Positions 17,011 to 27,558 of a stretch of 64,000 nt of DNA are shown here, piece by piece. Under the pieces are notes generated by a model, which made no database searches, was not told the origin of the DNA, and was given only the letters and a program-made list of their open reading frames with translations. The stretch is from assembly GCA_947383215.1 (NCBI GenBank), contig CANDCP010000003.1:62001-126000 (forward strand), read 5' to 3'. Made by a program: the position numbers and the translations under genes. This stretch comes from an uncultured Roseburia sp. GTDB taxonomy: Bacteria > Bacillota > Clostridia > Lachnospirales > Lachnospiraceae. The stretch's first letter is position 1. Each line of letters opens with the position of its first letter.

Positions 17011-17934
17011 TTAGTGAAGTTCAAAGAATTTTTCCGCAAACGCGATATCTTCCTGCATCTGCGCAGTCAGTTCTTCCAACGAGGCAAATTTATATTCCGG
17101 ACGAACCCGTTTTAAAAATTCTACTTTGACCTGGCTGCCGTAAATATTCCTGTTAAAATCAAAAATATGCGTCTCTACTCCGATCGGATTTCCACCCGCT
17201 ATCGTAGGTTTGCATCCGACGTTGGAAATCCCCTGATAGGTACTCTCTCCCACCGTGGTCTCCGTAATATACACCCCGTTCGGCGGCAAAAGCTTGTCCG
17301 GGGGCGGAAGCAGATTTATCGTCGGAAATCCAAGAACCGGACCTCCCATATGGTTTCCGTGTTCCACGGTTCCCTGCACAAAAAACGCATATCCGAGCAG
17401 GCGGTTCGCCATTTCAATATCTCCCGCCGATATTCTTTCCCGAATAAAGGTGCTGCTGATATCTCTTTTTCCATCCCGTATTTTTTCCATAACAGCCGCT
17501 TCATAGCCAAGCTCCCCCGCATATTGAATAAGCGTGCGATATGTACCCGCCCGGTTATGTCCAAACTGAAAATCCCTGCCCGCAACCATACATTTGACGT
17601 TCAGCTCTTCCACAATTTTTCGGATAAATTCCTGCGGCTCCATACACATAATATCGGGCGTAAACGGACACTCGATCAGATAATCCACTCCGATATGCTC
17701 AAATATGTTTCTTCTCTCTTCATTTGTCGTAATCAGCTTATGCGGGGCCCGGCTGATTAAACTTTTCGGCGGAATATCAAATGTGAACACCACCGTGGAC
17801 AGTCCCGTTTTTTTCTTCTCAAACATGTAGTCCATCAAAAGCTCATGCCCCCGGTGCAGACCGTCAAATTTTCCGAATGAAATTACCGTCGGCTCTTCAA
17901 TATGAAATTCTGTCTTTCCTTTTATATACTTCAT
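17011..17934 (-). CDS. ribF: Bifunctional riboflavin kinase / FAD synthetase
   Basis: 307 aa. N-terminal nucleotidyl transferase domain with SFGKFDGLHRGHE (a variant of the HxGH motif) and a second block SSTFIRERI. The C-terminal riboflavin kinase domain contains GFPTINL and NGVY. Makes FMN and then FAD in the cytoplasm. The truB-ribF order is standard in Firmicutes, and only 24 nt separate them. Confidence 0.96.
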   Translation of the reverse strand: MKYIKGKTEFHIEEPTVISFGKFDGLHRGHELLMDYMFEKKKTGLSTVVFTFDIPPKSLISRAPHKLITTNEERRNIFEHIGVDYLIECPFTPDIMCMEPQEFIRKIVEELNVKCMVAGRDFQFGHNRAGTYRTLIQYAGELGYEAAVMEKIRDGKRDISSTFIRERISAGDIEMANRLLGYAFFVQGTVEHGNHMGGPVLGFPTINLLPPPDKLLPPNGVYITETTVGESTYQGISNVGCKPTIAGGNPIGVETHIFDFNRNIYGSQVKVEFLKRVRPEYKFASLEELTAQMQEDIAFAEKFFELH

Positions 17935-17958
17935 GATACGTGATCTGTTTTCCTCGTT

Positions 17959-18855
17959 TTACACAAATATTTTCACCGGCTTTAACGCCGCCTCTGCCTC
18001 CAGGTATTCATAAATCCCGATAAACTGTTCCGCCTCGTCATATACGCGGATTTTCGTATCGCTCCATTCCCGCGAAAAATGACGGCAAAAGCCCACGGAA
18101 AGTCTGTTGCCGTTGTAAAGCGGCTTCTCAAACTGTTTTTTTACAACCGCCCTGGGATACTGCGTAAAAACGGAATCCACCGGCATCAGGTACTCCCCGA
18201 TGCGCCCCTCTTTTACAGCCAGCTCAATCTCTGCAAGCTTGTGCGCTTTTGACAGGGAAAAATCCGCAACCGCCGTCCGCAACAACGACTCCATACATCC
18301 CCCGCAGGAAAGTTTTTCTCCTATATCCTCGCACAACGTGCGGATATACGTTCCTTTGGAACACCTGACACGAATTTTTATGCGCGGCAGATCCATCTGC
18401 AAAATCTCGATCCCATAAATATGCACTTCCCTTGGCTTGCGTTCTATCTCGGTCCCGGCTCTCGCAAGATCGCAAAGCTTTTGTCCGTTTACCTTCAGCG
18501 CGGAGTACATCGGCGGAATCTGTCTGTACGGCCCGACAAAGCTTTCAATCGCCGCTCTTGCCTCGCCCTCTGAGACAGACACAGGCGTCTCTTTTAACAC
18601 GCGCCCCGTCATGTCCTGCGTATCCGTCACCGTACCGAGCAGCAATACCGCCTCGTATTCTTTGTCCTTATCGGTGAGCAGAGCGCATACCTTTGTCGCT
18701 TTCCCGACGCAGACGGGGAGCACCCCCCGCGCCTTTGGGTCAAGCGTCCCGGTGTGCCCGATTTTTTTCTGTTTTAAGATTCCCCTCAGTTTTGCAACCA
18801 CGTCAAAAGAGGTGTAATCTTCTTCTTTGTAAATATTTAAAATTCCGTTCATCAT
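17959..18855 (-). CDS. truB: tRNA pseudouridine-55 synthase
   Basis: 298 aa. Catalytic Asp in GHTGTLDPKARGVLPV. Downstream RCSKGTYIRTLCEDIGEKL is the family core. Makes pseudouridine 55 in the T loop of tRNAs. An adjacent second Met gives two possible starts one codon apart. It starts 3 nt after nrnA. Confidence 0.97.
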   Translation of the reverse strand: MMNGILNIYKEEDYTSFDVVAKLRGILKQKKIGHTGTLDPKARGVLPVCVGKATKVCALLTDKDKEYEAVLLLGTVTDTQDMTGRVLKETPVSVSEGEARAAIESFVGPYRQIPPMYSALKVNGQKLCDLARAGTEIERKPREVHIYGIEILQMDLPRIKIRVRCSKGTYIRTLCEDIGEKLSCGGCMESLLRTAVADFSLSKAHKLAEIELAVKEGRIGEYLMPVDSVFTQYPRAVVKKQFEKPLYNGNRLSVGFCRHFSREWSDTKIRVYDEAEQFIGIYEYLEAEAALKPVKIFV

Positions 18856-18858
18856 CTT

Positions 18859-19803
18859 CTATAATTGCTCCGACACCTTTTGAAGTATCTTTTCTATAAT
18901 CTCTTCCGGTGCGCCCGATACTGTGGCTCCCGCGGCCCGCACATGCCCGCCGCCGCCGAATCCCTCAAGGATTCCCGCCACGTCTACAATTCCGTTCGAG
19001 CGCATACTCACTTTATAATCGCCCTCCGGCGTCTCATAAAGAAACATTGCGGCCTCCACGTCCTTTGTCACACGCAGCTGCTGCACAATTCCCTCCAAAT
19101 GCTTCGGCTCTACCTCAAACTCCTGCATCTGCGCGCGCGTAACCACCGTTGCAATACATTTTCCGTCCAGATACAGCCTGGAATCTACCAGCGCCTGGCC
19201 TAAAATACGATTCTGCTGAAACGTCTTTTTGTAGAATGTGTCGTCGACAATCTTCGTAAAATCAATCCCAAGCTCCATCAATTTTCCCGCTATATTCATT
19301 GTCTTTGCGGAGGTGCAGGAATACTGAAAGACCCCCGTATCATGGACGATTCCCACATAAATGCATTCCGCAATCTCTCTTGTCAGCTTTTCTTCCTCTA
19401 AAACGCCAAAGACCAGCTCGCTTGTAGAACTTGCTTCCGGAAAAATATAATTTATGTCGGCGAAGCTGTGATTGCTGATATGATGGTCGATACATATTGT
19501 CTTTCGCGCCGTCTCAAAATACTTTGCCGCCAAACCAAGCCGCCCGATATCCCCGCAGTCCAGCGTCAAGAACAGATCATACCGTCTGTCTTGCTCGCAG
19601 GCGCTTACAATCTGATCCGAACCCTTCAAAAATTTGAAAATATTCGGAATCGGCTCCAGATACATCGTTACCTCTATCTGCGGAAAATACGTTTTTATAT
19701 AGTTATACACCGCCAGTGTGGAACCCACACAGTCTCCGTCCGGTTTGACGTGGCCCCCGATCGCTACGGACTCCACATCCTGAAGATATGTCTCTAATTT
19801 CAT
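18859..19803 (-). CDS. nrnA: DHH-family nanoRNase / oligoribonuclease
   Basis: 314 aa. DHH domain with HVKPDGDCVGS, the second metal motif TLDCGD and CIDHHISN, then the DHHA1 domain with a GGGGHVRAAG ending. Degrades 2-5-nt RNAs and may act on pAp or cyclic dinucleotide products. Its ATG overlaps the rbfA stop (ATGA), so translation is coupled. Confidence 0.94.
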   Translation of the reverse strand: MKLETYLQDVESVAIGGHVKPDGDCVGSTLAVYNYIKTYFPQIEVTMYLEPIPNIFKFLKGSDQIVSACEQDRRYDLFLTLDCGDIGRLGLAAKYFETARKTICIDHHISNHSFADINYIFPEASSTSELVFGVLEEEKLTREIAECIYVGIVHDTGVFQYSCTSAKTMNIAGKLMELGIDFTKIVDDTFYKKTFQQNRILGQALVDSRLYLDGKCIATVVTRAQMQEFEVEPKHLEGIVQQLRVTKDVEAAMFLYETPEGDYKVSMRSNGIVDVAGILEGFGGGGHVRAAGATVSGAPEEIIEKILQKVSEQL

Positions 19804-20168
19804 ACGCTGTCTCCGTCCTTATTTGTCACTGCATCTATCATTTTTGACATATTCACGCCGTATTCAATGGACTGGTCCAAAATAAAGCAAATTTGCGGCG
19901 TATTGCGCAGATTGATATTTCTGGCAAGCTCTCTTCGGATATATCCCTCCGCGCTCCTTAATCCCTCCAGCGTATCTTTTCTGGACTGTTCGTCTCCCAA
20001 AACGCTGATAAACGCTTTGCATGTTTTCAGATCCGGCGCCACTTCCACCGCAACCACGCTTGTCATCGGATGAATACGCGGGTCCTTGATATCGCCGCGG
20101 ATAATATTGGAAAGTTCCCGCAGGACCTCGCCGTTAACCCGCATATTTTTTGTACTGTTCTTTCGCAT
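19800..20168 (-). CDS. rbfA: Ribosome-binding factor A
   Basis: 122 aa, KH-type fold. Family features are the N-terminal NGEVLRELSNIIRGDIKDPRI and the RNINLRNTPQICFILDQSIEYG C-terminal strand. It helps 16S rRNA 5'-end maturation during 30S assembly. GGAG precedes the ATG. It is in the infB operon, as usual. Confidence 0.96.
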   Translation of the reverse strand: MRKNSTKNMRVNGEVLRELSNIIRGDIKDPRIHPMTSVVAVEVAPDLKTCKAFISVLGDEQSRKDTLEGLRSAEGYIRRELARNINLRNTPQICFILDQSIEYGVNMSKMIDAVTNKDGDSV

Positions 20169-20216
20169 AGTTTTGTCTCCTTCACTCCGTCAGACACTTC
20201 CGCCCATGGCGGCCGG

Positions 20217-23120
20217 CTATCTTGCGACTTCCACCATCTTATAGGCTTCTACCTGGTCTAACTCTGCAATATCATTAAATCCTTCGAAAACAAGACCGCA
20301 TTCATAACCGGCTTTTACTTCCTTTACATCGTCCTTAAACCTCTTCAGGGATGCAAGATCGCCCTCAAATATCTGTTTTCCTTCTCTGGAAATACGGACT
20401 TTGCATCCGCGCTCAAACGTACCGTCAAGGATATAGGAACCCGCTATATTGCCGACGCCGGACGCCTTAAAGATCTGGCGCACCTCCGCATGGCCGAGCA
20501 CCTTCTCTTCAAACACCGGATCAAGCATTCCTTTCATCGCCGCTTCCACGTCCTCAATCGCATTGTAAATCACTTTGTACAGACGGATATCGACGCCCTC
20601 ATTGTCGGCCGTCATCTTAGCCGTAGGATCCGGACGCACATTAAAACCGATAATAATCGCATTGGAAGCGGACGCTAAAATAACATCCGATTCGTTTATC
20701 GCGCCGACGCCGCCGTGAATAATCTTGACGACAACCTCTTCGTTGGAAAGTTTGACAAGACTCTGCTTTACGGCCTCCACCGATCCCTGTACGTCCGCCT
20801 TTACGATAATATCCAGCTCTTTTACATTGCCGGACTGAATCTGTGAAAACAAATCGTCCAGAGACATACGTGATCTCGTTTCCTCTAACAGTTTTTCCTT
20901 TCCTTCGGAAATATATGTCTCCGCAAAATTTCTTGCCTCTTTTTCTGTCTCGCAGGCGACAAATGTCTCGCCCGCATCCGGTACGCTCGAAAGCCCAAGA
21001 ATCTCTACCGGGGTGGATGGTCCCGCTTCTTTCAGCCGGCGTCCCTTATCGTCGATCATCGCGCGCACCTTACCGAAAGCGCTGCCGCAGGCAATCGGCT
21101 CGCCCACCTTAAGCGTTCCCTTCTGCACAAGTACCGTCGCGACGGCTCCGCGCCCCTTATCAAGCTGTGCCTCAATAATTACGCCTCTTGCCTGACGGTT
21201 CGGATTCGCCTTTAGCTCGCTGACTTCCGCCGTCAGAAGGATCATCTCCAGCAGGTTATCAATTCCCTCCTGCGTATGCGCGGACACCGGAACGAAAATC
21301 GTGCTTCCGCCCCAGTCCTCCGGAATCAGTTCATACTCGGACAGCTCCTGTTTGACACGGTCAATATTCGCATTCGGCTTATCTATTTTGTTGATCGCGA
21401 CGATAATTTCGATCCCCGCCGCTTTCGCATGGTTGATCGCCTCCACCGTCTGCGGCATCACACCGTCGTCCGCGGCTACCACAAGGATCGCAATATCCGT
21501 AGACTTCGCGCCGCGCATTCGCATTGCCGTAAACGCCTCATGTCCCGGCGTATCCAAAAACGTAATTTTCTGTCCGCCGATACTTACGACATATGCGCCG
21601 ATGTGCTGCGTGATTCCGCCCGCCTCACGGTCTGTCACATTTGTATTTCGGATCGCGTCAAGGAGCGACGTCTTACCATGGTCGACATGGCCCATAACAC
21701 AGACCACCGGCGGCCTTGAAACCAGAGTGCTCTCGTCCTCCTCGTCCTCCTTTAACAGCTCCGCAATCACATCGATCTTTTCCTCCGGCTCCGCGATACA
21801 GTTAAATTCCAGCGCGATTTCCTCCGCATTCTCATAATCGATCTCCTGATTTACGGTTACCATCTGCCCTTTCAAAAAGAGTTTTTTCACAATCACGGAA
21901 GCCTGAACCTTCATTTTATCCGCGAGCTCTTTTATCGTCATATACTCCGGCAGCGTAATCGTGCGAATCGTATCTTCCTCTTTTGGCTGCTGCGGCTGTT
22001 GCTGCGGTTTCTTTTTCTTTCCGCCGTTCTTTTCAAGATTCATGTAACGCTCCTGCTTTTTGCTTCCGAGCTTATCGTAATCCTGATTTTTATTTTTACG
22101 GTTTTCTCTGTCTCTGTTCTCTCTGCTCTCTTTTGTACGCAGTTCTTCCGGAGATGCCTTGATCGAATCCTTGCTAAAACGGTTGATTTCCTGATCTAGC
22201 TTTCTCCCCTGTTCCTTCGTGCGATTTGAACCGCCGTCGCGGCCGTTCTGACCGCCCTTGCCATAAGGCGCGCCCTGTTTTGTATTCTGATAATTTTTTT
22301 GATTATTTTTGTCATAACCGCCTGAACGCGCTCCTCTCTCTCCCTGTGTGCGTCCGCCGTAAGAACGCCCGCCATAGGAACGTCCGCCGTTTCCCGTTCC
22401 CTGCTCGGCGCGTCTCGCCTCCGCGGCTCTCGCCTGTGCCGCCACTCTCTCCGCCACAGTTTTGGCGCTGATCACCTGTCTTTCCGGAACGACCTGCTTG
22501 ATATGCGTAATCGGCTGTCTTTGCGGTTCCGGTTTTGTCTCTTTTCCCTCTTTTTCCTGCAAAGACTGCGCCTGTATCTTCGGTTCCTCCGCTTCCTTAC
22601 GAATGCGTCCCGTCTCCTGCTTTACCTGCTTTGGCTGCTGTTCCTGCGACGCTTTCGCCTGCTGCGCGCGCCTCTCGGACGGCGCCCCCGGACGTGAAGG
22701 CTGCTTTGCCTGCTGCGGGCGATGTCCCTGGTTTCTCGGACGTTCCCCTGCATTGGTATGGTACCCCTGTCTCCTTCCGCTCATCTGCTTACTGTTTTGC
22801 GGATTAAATACCGCCGAAATACTGGCCTTCTTTTTCGGTCTCTCCGGTTCCGTCTTTGCGGACGGCGCCGCTTCCTTCGGAGGCTCTTTTTGCTCCGGCT
22901 GTTTGGCCTTGGCTTTCTCTTTCGGCTTCTCTTTTTCTTCTTTTTTGACCGGCTTTTCCGCCGCCTTCGCCAGCTTCTGTCTCACCAGATTCTGCGCGTC
23001 TTCTTCAATTCCGTTTGAAGATGTCTTCACCTCAAATTCTGTTCCCTTTAATATACTTAACACTTCTTTTGAATCTATTCCCAATTCCTTTGCGAGCTCA
23101 TGTACTCTCATTTTTGGCAT
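20217..23120 (-). CDS. infB: Translation initiation factor IF-2
   Basis: 967 aa. N-terminal helix ([20 protein letters not shown]), then a long low-complexity Lys/Gln/Glu/Pro and RSYGG-rich linker (about 60-370). A second IF2-N domain precedes the GTPase domain, with [10 protein letters not shown] near residue 477 and NKIDKP. Domains II-IV follow and bind the ribosome and fMet-tRNA. GGAGGG precedes the ATG. The linker is longer than in Bacillus, a common trait in Lachnospiraceae. Confidence 0.97.
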   Translation of the reverse strand: MPKMRVHELAKELGIDSKEVLSILKGTEFEVKTSSNGIEEDAQNLVRQKLAKAAEKPVKKEEKEKPKEKAKAKQPEQKEPPKEAAPSAKTEPERPKKKASISAVFNPQNSKQMSGRRQGYHTNAGERPRNQGHRPQQAKQPSRPGAPSERRAQQAKASQEQQPKQVKQETGRIRKEAEEPKIQAQSLQEKEGKETKPEPQRQPITHIKQVVPERQVISAKTVAERVAAQARAAEARRAEQGTGNGGRSYGGRSYGGRTQGERGARSGGYDKNNQKNYQNTKQGAPYGKGGQNGRDGGSNRTKEQGRKLDQEINRFSKDSIKASPEELRTKESRENRDRENRKNKNQDYDKLGSKKQERYMNLEKNGGKKKKPQQQPQQPKEEDTIRTITLPEYMTIKELADKMKVQASVIVKKLFLKGQMVTVNQEIDYENAEEIALEFNCIAEPEEKIDVIAELLKEDEEDESTLVSRPPVVCVMGHVDHGKTSLLDAIRNTNVTDREAGGITQHIGAYVVSIGGQKITFLDTPGHEAFTAMRMRGAKSTDIAILVVAADDGVMPQTVEAINHAKAAGIEIIVAINKIDKPNANIDRVKQELSEYELIPEDWGGSTIFVPVSAHTQEGIDNLLEMILLTAEVSELKANPNRQARGVIIEAQLDKGRGAVATVLVQKGTLKVGEPIACGSAFGKVRAMIDDKGRRLKEAGPSTPVEILGLSSVPDAGETFVACETEKEARNFAETYISEGKEKLLEETRSRMSLDDLFSQIQSGNVKELDIIVKADVQGSVEAVKQSLVKLSNEEVVVKIIHGGVGAINESDVILASASNAIIIGFNVRPDPTAKMTADNEGVDIRLYKVIYNAIEDVEAAMKGMLDPVFEEKVLGHAEVRQIFKASGVGNIAGSYILDGTFERGCKVRISREGKQIFEGDLASLKRFKDDVKEVKAGYECGLVFEGFNDIAELDQVEAYKMVEVAR

Positions 23121-23136
23121 ATATTTATTCCCTCCG

Positions 23137-23454
23137 TTATTCAGTTGTTATCCCATCCAAATGCTTCATCAATGATTTTGCCAATCCTTCGTTTACCACC
23201 GCAAGCGACGCCCGAAATTCTCTGCCGATACTATGTCCAAGCAAATCCTTGTCGGCGTATACCGCATACGGCACCTTATAATATTTACACATATCAGAAA
23301 AATTCTTTTTTGTATTTTCGGAGGCGTCTTGCGCCACGATTACAAGATAAGCCTTCCCCTCTTTTACAGATTTTTCTGTCTGAAATTCCCCGCTCAAAAC
23401 ATTCCCCGCTTTTGCACAGACCCCCAAAAGCGACAATACTTTATCGCATCTCAA
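23137..23454 (-). CDS. ylxQ: L7Ae/L30e-family RNA-binding protein YlxQ
   Basis: 105 aa. Small L7Ae-fold protein that binds kink-turn [25 protein letters not shown] and [18 protein letters not shown] are the family segments. Its start overlaps the end of ylxR by 14 nt, and it lies 16 nt before infB. Confidence 0.9.
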   Translation of the reverse strand: MRCDKVLSLLGVCAKAGNVLSGEFQTEKSVKEGKAYLVIVAQDASENTKKNFSDMCKYYKVPYAVYADKDLLGHSIGREFRASLAVVNEGLAKSLMKHLDGITTE

Positions 23455-23719
23455 TCTTTTCCATCTCCTTTTTTAATTCCTCGTAAATTTCCCCCGGAAT
23501 TTCCATTTTAAAGGAGCGGGAGAGACCTTTCGACTTTTTTGCTTTCTCAAGACACCCGCTGCTTGCGCAGATATAAGCGCCCCGCCCGTTTTTTCTGCCG
23601 GTCGCATCCAGAAAAATCTCATTTTCGGCAGTCTTTATAACGCGAATCAACTCCTTCTTCGGCTTCATCTCCCCGCACCCCACGCACTGACGCATGGGAA
23701 TCTTTCTACTCGTCGCCAT
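23441..23719 (-). CDS. ylxR: YlxR family protein (RnpM, RNase P modulator)
   Basis: 92 aa from ATG 23719, which overlaps the nusA end. GTG 23731 and ATG 23695 are possible alternatives. It contains RQCVGCGEMKPKKELIRV and GRKNGRGAYIC, the YlxR signature. Homologues bind RNA, and in B. subtilis the protein binds the RNase P RNA. GGTGAG, about 7 nt before 23719, decides the start only weakly. Confidence 0.88.
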   Translation of the reverse strand: MATSRKIPMRQCVGCGEMKPKKELIRVIKTAENEIFLDATGRKNGRGAYICASSGCLEKAKKSKGLSRSFKMEIPGEIYEELKKEMEKIEMR

Positions 23720-24935
23720 CCGTATTCTCACCAGCCTCTGCGTCGTCTTCTATATATTCGTCCGAATCCTTCGGATCGTTCTCCGGATATTCCTCTTCCC
23801 CGTATGACGCTTCGTCATACTCGTCGTCAAAATATTCGCCGTCCTCGTCATACTCGTCATAATCCTCGTAGTCGTTTTCGTAATCCATAAACTCACCGGA
23901 TTCTCTCGCCTGCGTCTCGCTCTTGATATCAATTTTAAACCCTGTGAGCCGCGCCGCAAGTCTCGCATTCTGCCCTTCTTTTCCGATCGCTAACGACAAT
24001 TGGTAATCCGGCACGACAACCTTTGCCGTTTTTTCCTCACCGTCCGCAATCACCGAGATTACCTTCGCGGGACTCAACGCATTCTCAATCAGCATTGCAG
24101 GATTTTCATTCCAGTTAATGATATCGATCTTCTCCCCCCGAAGCTCATTGACAATCGCGTTTACCCTCGCGCCGTTCATACCGACGCATGAGCCTACCGG
24201 ATCCACGTCCGGATCATTCGACCACACGGCGATTTTCGTTCTGCTCCCCGCTTCCCTCGCAATACTTTTGATTTCTACAATGCCCTCTTTTACCTCTGCG
24301 ACCTCCGACTCAAACAATCGCTTCACAAGCTCCGGATGCGTCCGCGACACTAAAATTTTCGGCCCCTTCGGAGTGGATTTCACTTCCAGAATGTACAACT
24401 TAATCCGCTCGGTCGGCTGGAACACCTCCCCCTTCACCTGTTCGTTCTCCGTCAGCATCGCGTCTACCTTGCCGAGATTGATCGACACATTCTTCCCGAC
24501 ATAGCGCTGCACAATTCCTGTCACAATATCCTTTTCCATGCTGTAATACTGGCTGAAAAGCACTTTTCGCTCTTCCTCCCGGATTTTTTGAAGAATCACA
24601 TTCTTTGCGTTCTGAGTCGCGATTCTGCCAAATTCTTTTGACTTTACTTCTATATTGACAACATCCCCCGGCTGATAAGCGGAATCTATCATCTGGGCGT
24701 TTGCAAGCGATATCTCCAGACAGTCGTCCTCCACCTGCTCTACAACCGTCTTCTCCGCAAACACATGAAACTCACACGTTTTCGGATCAATATTCACCTT
24801 TATGTTATCGGACTTGCCAAAGTGATTTTTGCACGCTGTAATCAATGAATTTTCAATCGCCTCAAGCAATGTATCCTTGCTGATATTTTTTTCCTGCTCC
24901 AATATTGTCAATGCTTCTAACAATTCGTTATTCAT
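23706..24935 (-). CDS. nusA: Transcription termination/antitermination factor NusA
   Basis: 409 aa from ATG 24935 (AGGAGG 5 nt before it). N-terminal RNAP-binding domain ([16 protein letters not shown]), S1 domain (about 130-200, [19 protein letters not shown]) and two KH domains (about 200-345, [18 protein letters not shown] and [19 protein letters not shown]). A roughly 60-residue tail of Asp/Glu/Tyr follows in place of the acidic repeats of enteric NusA. It controls pausing and termination. Confidence 0.96.
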   Translation of the reverse strand: MNNELLEALTILEQEKNISKDTLLEAIENSLITACKNHFGKSDNIKVNIDPKTCEFHVFAEKTVVEQVEDDCLEISLANAQMIDSAYQPGDVVNIEVKSKEFGRIATQNAKNVILQKIREEERKVLFSQYYSMEKDIVTGIVQRYVGKNVSINLGKVDAMLTENEQVKGEVFQPTERIKLYILEVKSTPKGPKILVSRTHPELVKRLFESEVAEVKEGIVEIKSIAREAGSRTKIAVWSNDPDVDPVGSCVGMNGARVNAIVNELRGEKIDIINWNENPAMLIENALSPAKVISVIADGEEKTAKVVVPDYQLSLAIGKEGQNARLAARLTGFKIDIKSETQARESGEFMDYENDYEDYDEYDEDGEYFDDEYDEASYGEEEYPENDPKDSDEYIEDDAEAGENTDGDE

Positions 24936-24954
24936 CTCTTCTTCCTCCTGAAAT

Positions 24955-25422
24955 TTAAAAGTCGAATGCAAGACGGATCAGCGCAATTTCCTTCTTTTCA
25001 AATATCATCTCTTCTCCGTCTTCCTTTTCTATCGTCACAGTTGTATCGTCATATGCCTTTAAAATTCCATAGAATTCTTTTTCCCGGTCAATGGCGCGGT
25101 ACGTACGAATTTCTAATTTCTTCCCCACGGAACGGACATAATCCTTCTCCTTTTTCAATGGCCTTCCCAGCCCCGGGGAACTGACCTCAAATATATAGGA
25201 GCCCTCAATATAATCTTCCCTGTCCAAAATCTCATTCATCTCTCTGGCCACAAGCTCACAGTCATTCACCGTTATCCCGCCCTCTTTGTCAATATAAGCC
25301 CGCAGATACCACTCCGTTCCCTCCTTCACATATTCTACATCCACAAGCTCAAACTGATTTCTCTCTAATATCGGCGCGAGCAATTCCTCAGTCCGCTGCT
25401 CATAGGACTCTCTTCTTGACAT
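24955..25422 (-). CDS. rimP: Ribosome maturation factor RimP
   Basis: 155 aa from ATG 25422 (AGGTGG before it). RimP N-terminal domain with ELVDVEYVKEGTEWYLRAYID, then IFEVSSPGLGRPLKKEKDY and the C-terminal SH3-like domain. Needed for 30S assembly. First gene of the nusA-infB operon. Confidence 0.95.
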   Translation of the reverse strand: MSRRESYEQRTEELLAPILERNQFELVDVEYVKEGTEWYLRAYIDKEGGITVNDCELVAREMNEILDREDYIEGSYIFEVSSPGLGRPLKKEKDYVRSVGKKLEIRTYRAIDREKEFYGILKAYDDTTVTIEKEDGEEMIFEKKEIALIRLAFDF

Positions 25423-25486
25423 ACAACCACCTTTCTTTTTCTGCCATCTCATGTTTTACGGCAATTTTCTTCTCCTGAACGCGAAT

Positions 25487-25513
25487 TGAGAGTGGACCAA
25501 AGCCCACTCTCAG
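25487..25513 (-). promoter_or_regulatory. Leader hairpin upstream of rimP
   Basis: Minus strand arms CTGAGAGTGG and CCACTCTCAA around a 7-nt loop, about 65-90 nt before the rimP start. No U-tract follows. It is likely a leader structure or stability element of the long operon mRNA. Confidence 0.4.
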
Positions 25514-25662
25514 CCTATACATTATGTTATCGTAATCACTTTACCACTTTATCCCTCCAAATGCAAGTTGTTTTTCCGGTTTTTTTCCTTTTTTTTCATA
25601 TTTTTTATTTTTTTCTCAAAAAGGACTTGCTTTTTTTTCAATCCTATGATAATCTTATACAC

Positions 25663-25734
25663 GGTTCGTTGGTCAAGCGGTCAAGACGCCGCCCTCTCAC
25701 GGCGGAAACACGGGTTCGATTCCCGTACGGACTG
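25663..25734 (+). tRNA. tRNA-Glu (CTC), copy 1
   Basis: 72 nt including discriminator G. Cloverleaf: acceptor GGTTCGT/ACGGACT (two G-U pairs), D stem GTC/GAC, anticodon arm CCGCC-CTCTCAC-GGCGG with anticodon CTC, T arm ACGGG-TTCGATT-CCCGT. CCA is not encoded. Confidence 0.95.
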
Positions 25735-25759
25735 TTCTTCATCTATTTATATCGGATAT

Positions 25760-25831
25760 GGTTCATTGGTCAAGCGGTTAAGACGCCGCCCTCTCACGGC
25801 GGAAACAGGGGTTCGATTCCCCTATGAACTG
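25760..25831 (+). tRNA. tRNA-Glu (CTC), copy 2
   Basis: Same anticodon arm and D-arm frame as copy 1. Changes lie in the acceptor (GGTTCAT/ATGAACT), in the D loop (one base) and in the T stem (AGGGG/CCCCT), and the stem changes keep the pairs. The copies are 25 nt apart and read as one transcript ending at the terminator at 25865-25901. Confidence 0.95.
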
Positions 25832-25864
25832 TTTGTTATAATTTTATAACAGCCCAACCCGAAG

Positions 25865-25901
25865 GTGCCGAAAATTAAGATTTTTGGCACTTTTATTTTT
25901 T
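25865..25901 (+). terminator. Terminator of the tRNA-Glu pair
   Basis: GTGCCGAAAA, a 6-nt loop, TTTTTGGCAC, then a T-rich run (TTTTATTTTTT). Confidence 0.8.
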
Positions 25902-25928
25902 ATCACGGGAAATCCTTTCAGACAAGCG

Positions 25929-25973
25929 ACGGCGCCGCACCTATGAATCAATCACAGATGCGGCGCCGTTTTT
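25929..25973. terminator. Strong GC hairpin beyond the fibronectin-III gene
   Basis: Perfect 11-bp arms ACGGCGCCGCA and TGCGGCGCCGT around a 19-nt loop. The T-run (TTTTT) is on the plus side, so it works best as a backstop for the tRNA transcript. It may also stop the minus-strand gene ending at 25976. Confidence 0.6.
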
Positions 25974-25975
25974 AT

Positions 25976-27259
25976 TTAATAATAGTAATATTTTTTTGTT
26001 ATGCGGAATGCATTTGAGTAGAAATTTGAATTTGGACGGGTTCCGCTAAAGGTCCCCTTCTTTTTCACTTTTTTATTTGGAACTACTCTGACATAATAAT
26101 TCTTATAATCCTTAAGTTTTTTCTTGATCACAAGCGACGTTTTCTTCGTCGTTCCGACTTTCTTATATCCGCTGTTACTCTTGGTTGACAAGTATACCGT
26201 ATATCCCGTTGCGCCCGAAACCTTTTTCCACGATACCTTCACTTTGCCCTTCACGAGCTTAGCCTTTACATCCTTATAATTGCAGCGGCTGAAATAAATT
26301 TCGTCGGACCAGCCTCCATACTTCAGCTCGCCGTTCGACTTCATTATGTATGCGCGCACACGGATTTTGTAAAACTGACGCGCCTTGATCTTAGCATTTT
26401 TCACCGTAAATTCGTTATACACGGAAGTTCCCGTCAAGATCGGCTTCTTTCCGTTATACTTATAGATCTCATACTGATAGCCGTCTGCGGAAGCGCTGTT
26501 CGTCACCGAAAAATCAGCCTCGCCGATTGTCGTTAACGGATTCGCATATGTACATTTTAATTTTGTTGTCTTTGTCGGAAGCGTAGGCAGGGAACCAAAT
26601 CCTCTTCCCAGCGCAACTGCCTCAACATAGCTGCCGTCGACTCTCTGCGAACATACATAGACGGCGTAGTTGGTATTTGTGCTAAGTCCCGAAATCGTAG
26701 CGGACGTCGTTTTTACGGTCGTCACCTTTGCCAACTTCGGATCGGAACCGTACGGATAATACATAACCTGATACTGCGTTGCCCCTGCAACGGCATCCCA
26801 GGAAACCGAAATGGACGTCTCCGTCGCATCCGTAAACGCAACCTTGGAAACAGAATTTGGCACGGTTACCATCTTAACCGCCTGTGCCCACTCAATTTCT
26901 TCATTCTCATCCATCGCTCCAACCTGAACGTAATACGTTTTGCCCGGCTTTAATCCTGGAACGCTTCCCCCGGTTTTTTGAGTGCCGTACTCCATCACGC
27001 CGGTTGCAAAATTCGCATCCTCACTGATCGCAATCGGATAATACACGGCTCCGGAAACCTCGTTCCATTTCATACTGATATAGGATGTCCCGTAATATTG
27101 TCCCGCGTCCGTAATCGTCCCCGCGTCTGTCTGCGCCACCCCTGTCGGAGCCGCCACGTTTGCAGCGCTGACACTCATATTCCATGCAAACGCCAGACCC
27201 AAAGTCAAAAACAGCGCAGCAAACAAATGTGTTGCTTTTTCTCTCAAAAAGCTCTTCAT
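25976..27259 (-). CDS. Secreted protein with fibronectin type III domains
   Basis: 427 aa. Signal peptide (residues 1-33, cut near VSA-AN). Then several fibronectin-III-like beta domains: about 37-130 (WNEVSGAVYYPIAIS), 135-225 (VSWDAVAGATQYQVMYY), 235-330 and 335-425 (KVSWKKVSGATGYTVYLST). The last carries a Lys-rich end (KKYYYY). The repeated VSGATxYxV pattern is typical of Lachnospiraceae surface proteins. No catalytic domain and no sorting motif is visible. It is probably an extracellular structural or binding protein. Confidence 0.8.
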   Translation of the reverse strand: MKSFLREKATHLFAALFLTLGLAFAWNMSVSAANVAAPTGVAQTDAGTITDAGQYYGTSYISMKWNEVSGAVYYPIAISEDANFATGVMEYGTQKTGGSVPGLKPGKTYYVQVGAMDENEEIEWAQAVKMVTVPNSVSKVAFTDATETSISVSWDAVAGATQYQVMYYPYGSDPKLAKVTTVKTTSATISGLSTNTNYAVYVCSQRVDGSYVEAVALGRGFGSLPTLPTKTTKLKCTYANPLTTIGEADFSVTNSASADGYQYEIYKYNGKKPILTGTSVYNEFTVKNAKIKARQFYKIRVRAYIMKSNGELKYGGWSDEIYFSRCNYKDVKAKLVKGKVKVSWKKVSGATGYTVYLSTKSNSGYKKVGTTKKTSLVIKKKLKDYKNYYVRVVPNKKVKKKGTFSGTRPNSNFYSNAFRITKKYYYY

Positions 27260-27322
27260 TTTTGAATCTCCCTTCTCTGTTTGGTTTTGACGGATACCAC
27301 AAACCTGTGATATACAAAAATA

Positions 27323-27351
27323 ATTATACTTTTATTTGATTCAAAGTTCAA
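27323..27351 (-). promoter_or_regulatory. Promoter of the fibronectin-III protein gene
   Basis: -35 TTGAAC (27351-27346), 17-nt spacer, -10 TATAAT (27328-27323) on the minus strand. Confidence 0.65.
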
Positions 27352-27558
27352 TAAAAAAAATAGATAATTTTTTTACCATTTCCTGACATATTTTATCAGT
27401 TTTTTAACTTATTTACCTCTCTCAACGGCACGGCTCTCCAGAGATATGTTTTCCGCAAAAAATATTTTATTTTTTTTTTGAAATATGATACAATTTCTGG
27501 AAAAGGGACGAAATATGGAGTTTAAAAAAAAATAAAGAAAAAGGAGAGGAAATTGAAA

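Noticed and set aside
22462..23175. 237-aa Cys/Phe-rich plus-strand ORF
   Set aside because: Antisense of the Lys/Gln-rich linker of infB; low-complexity codons read backwards. No start signal.
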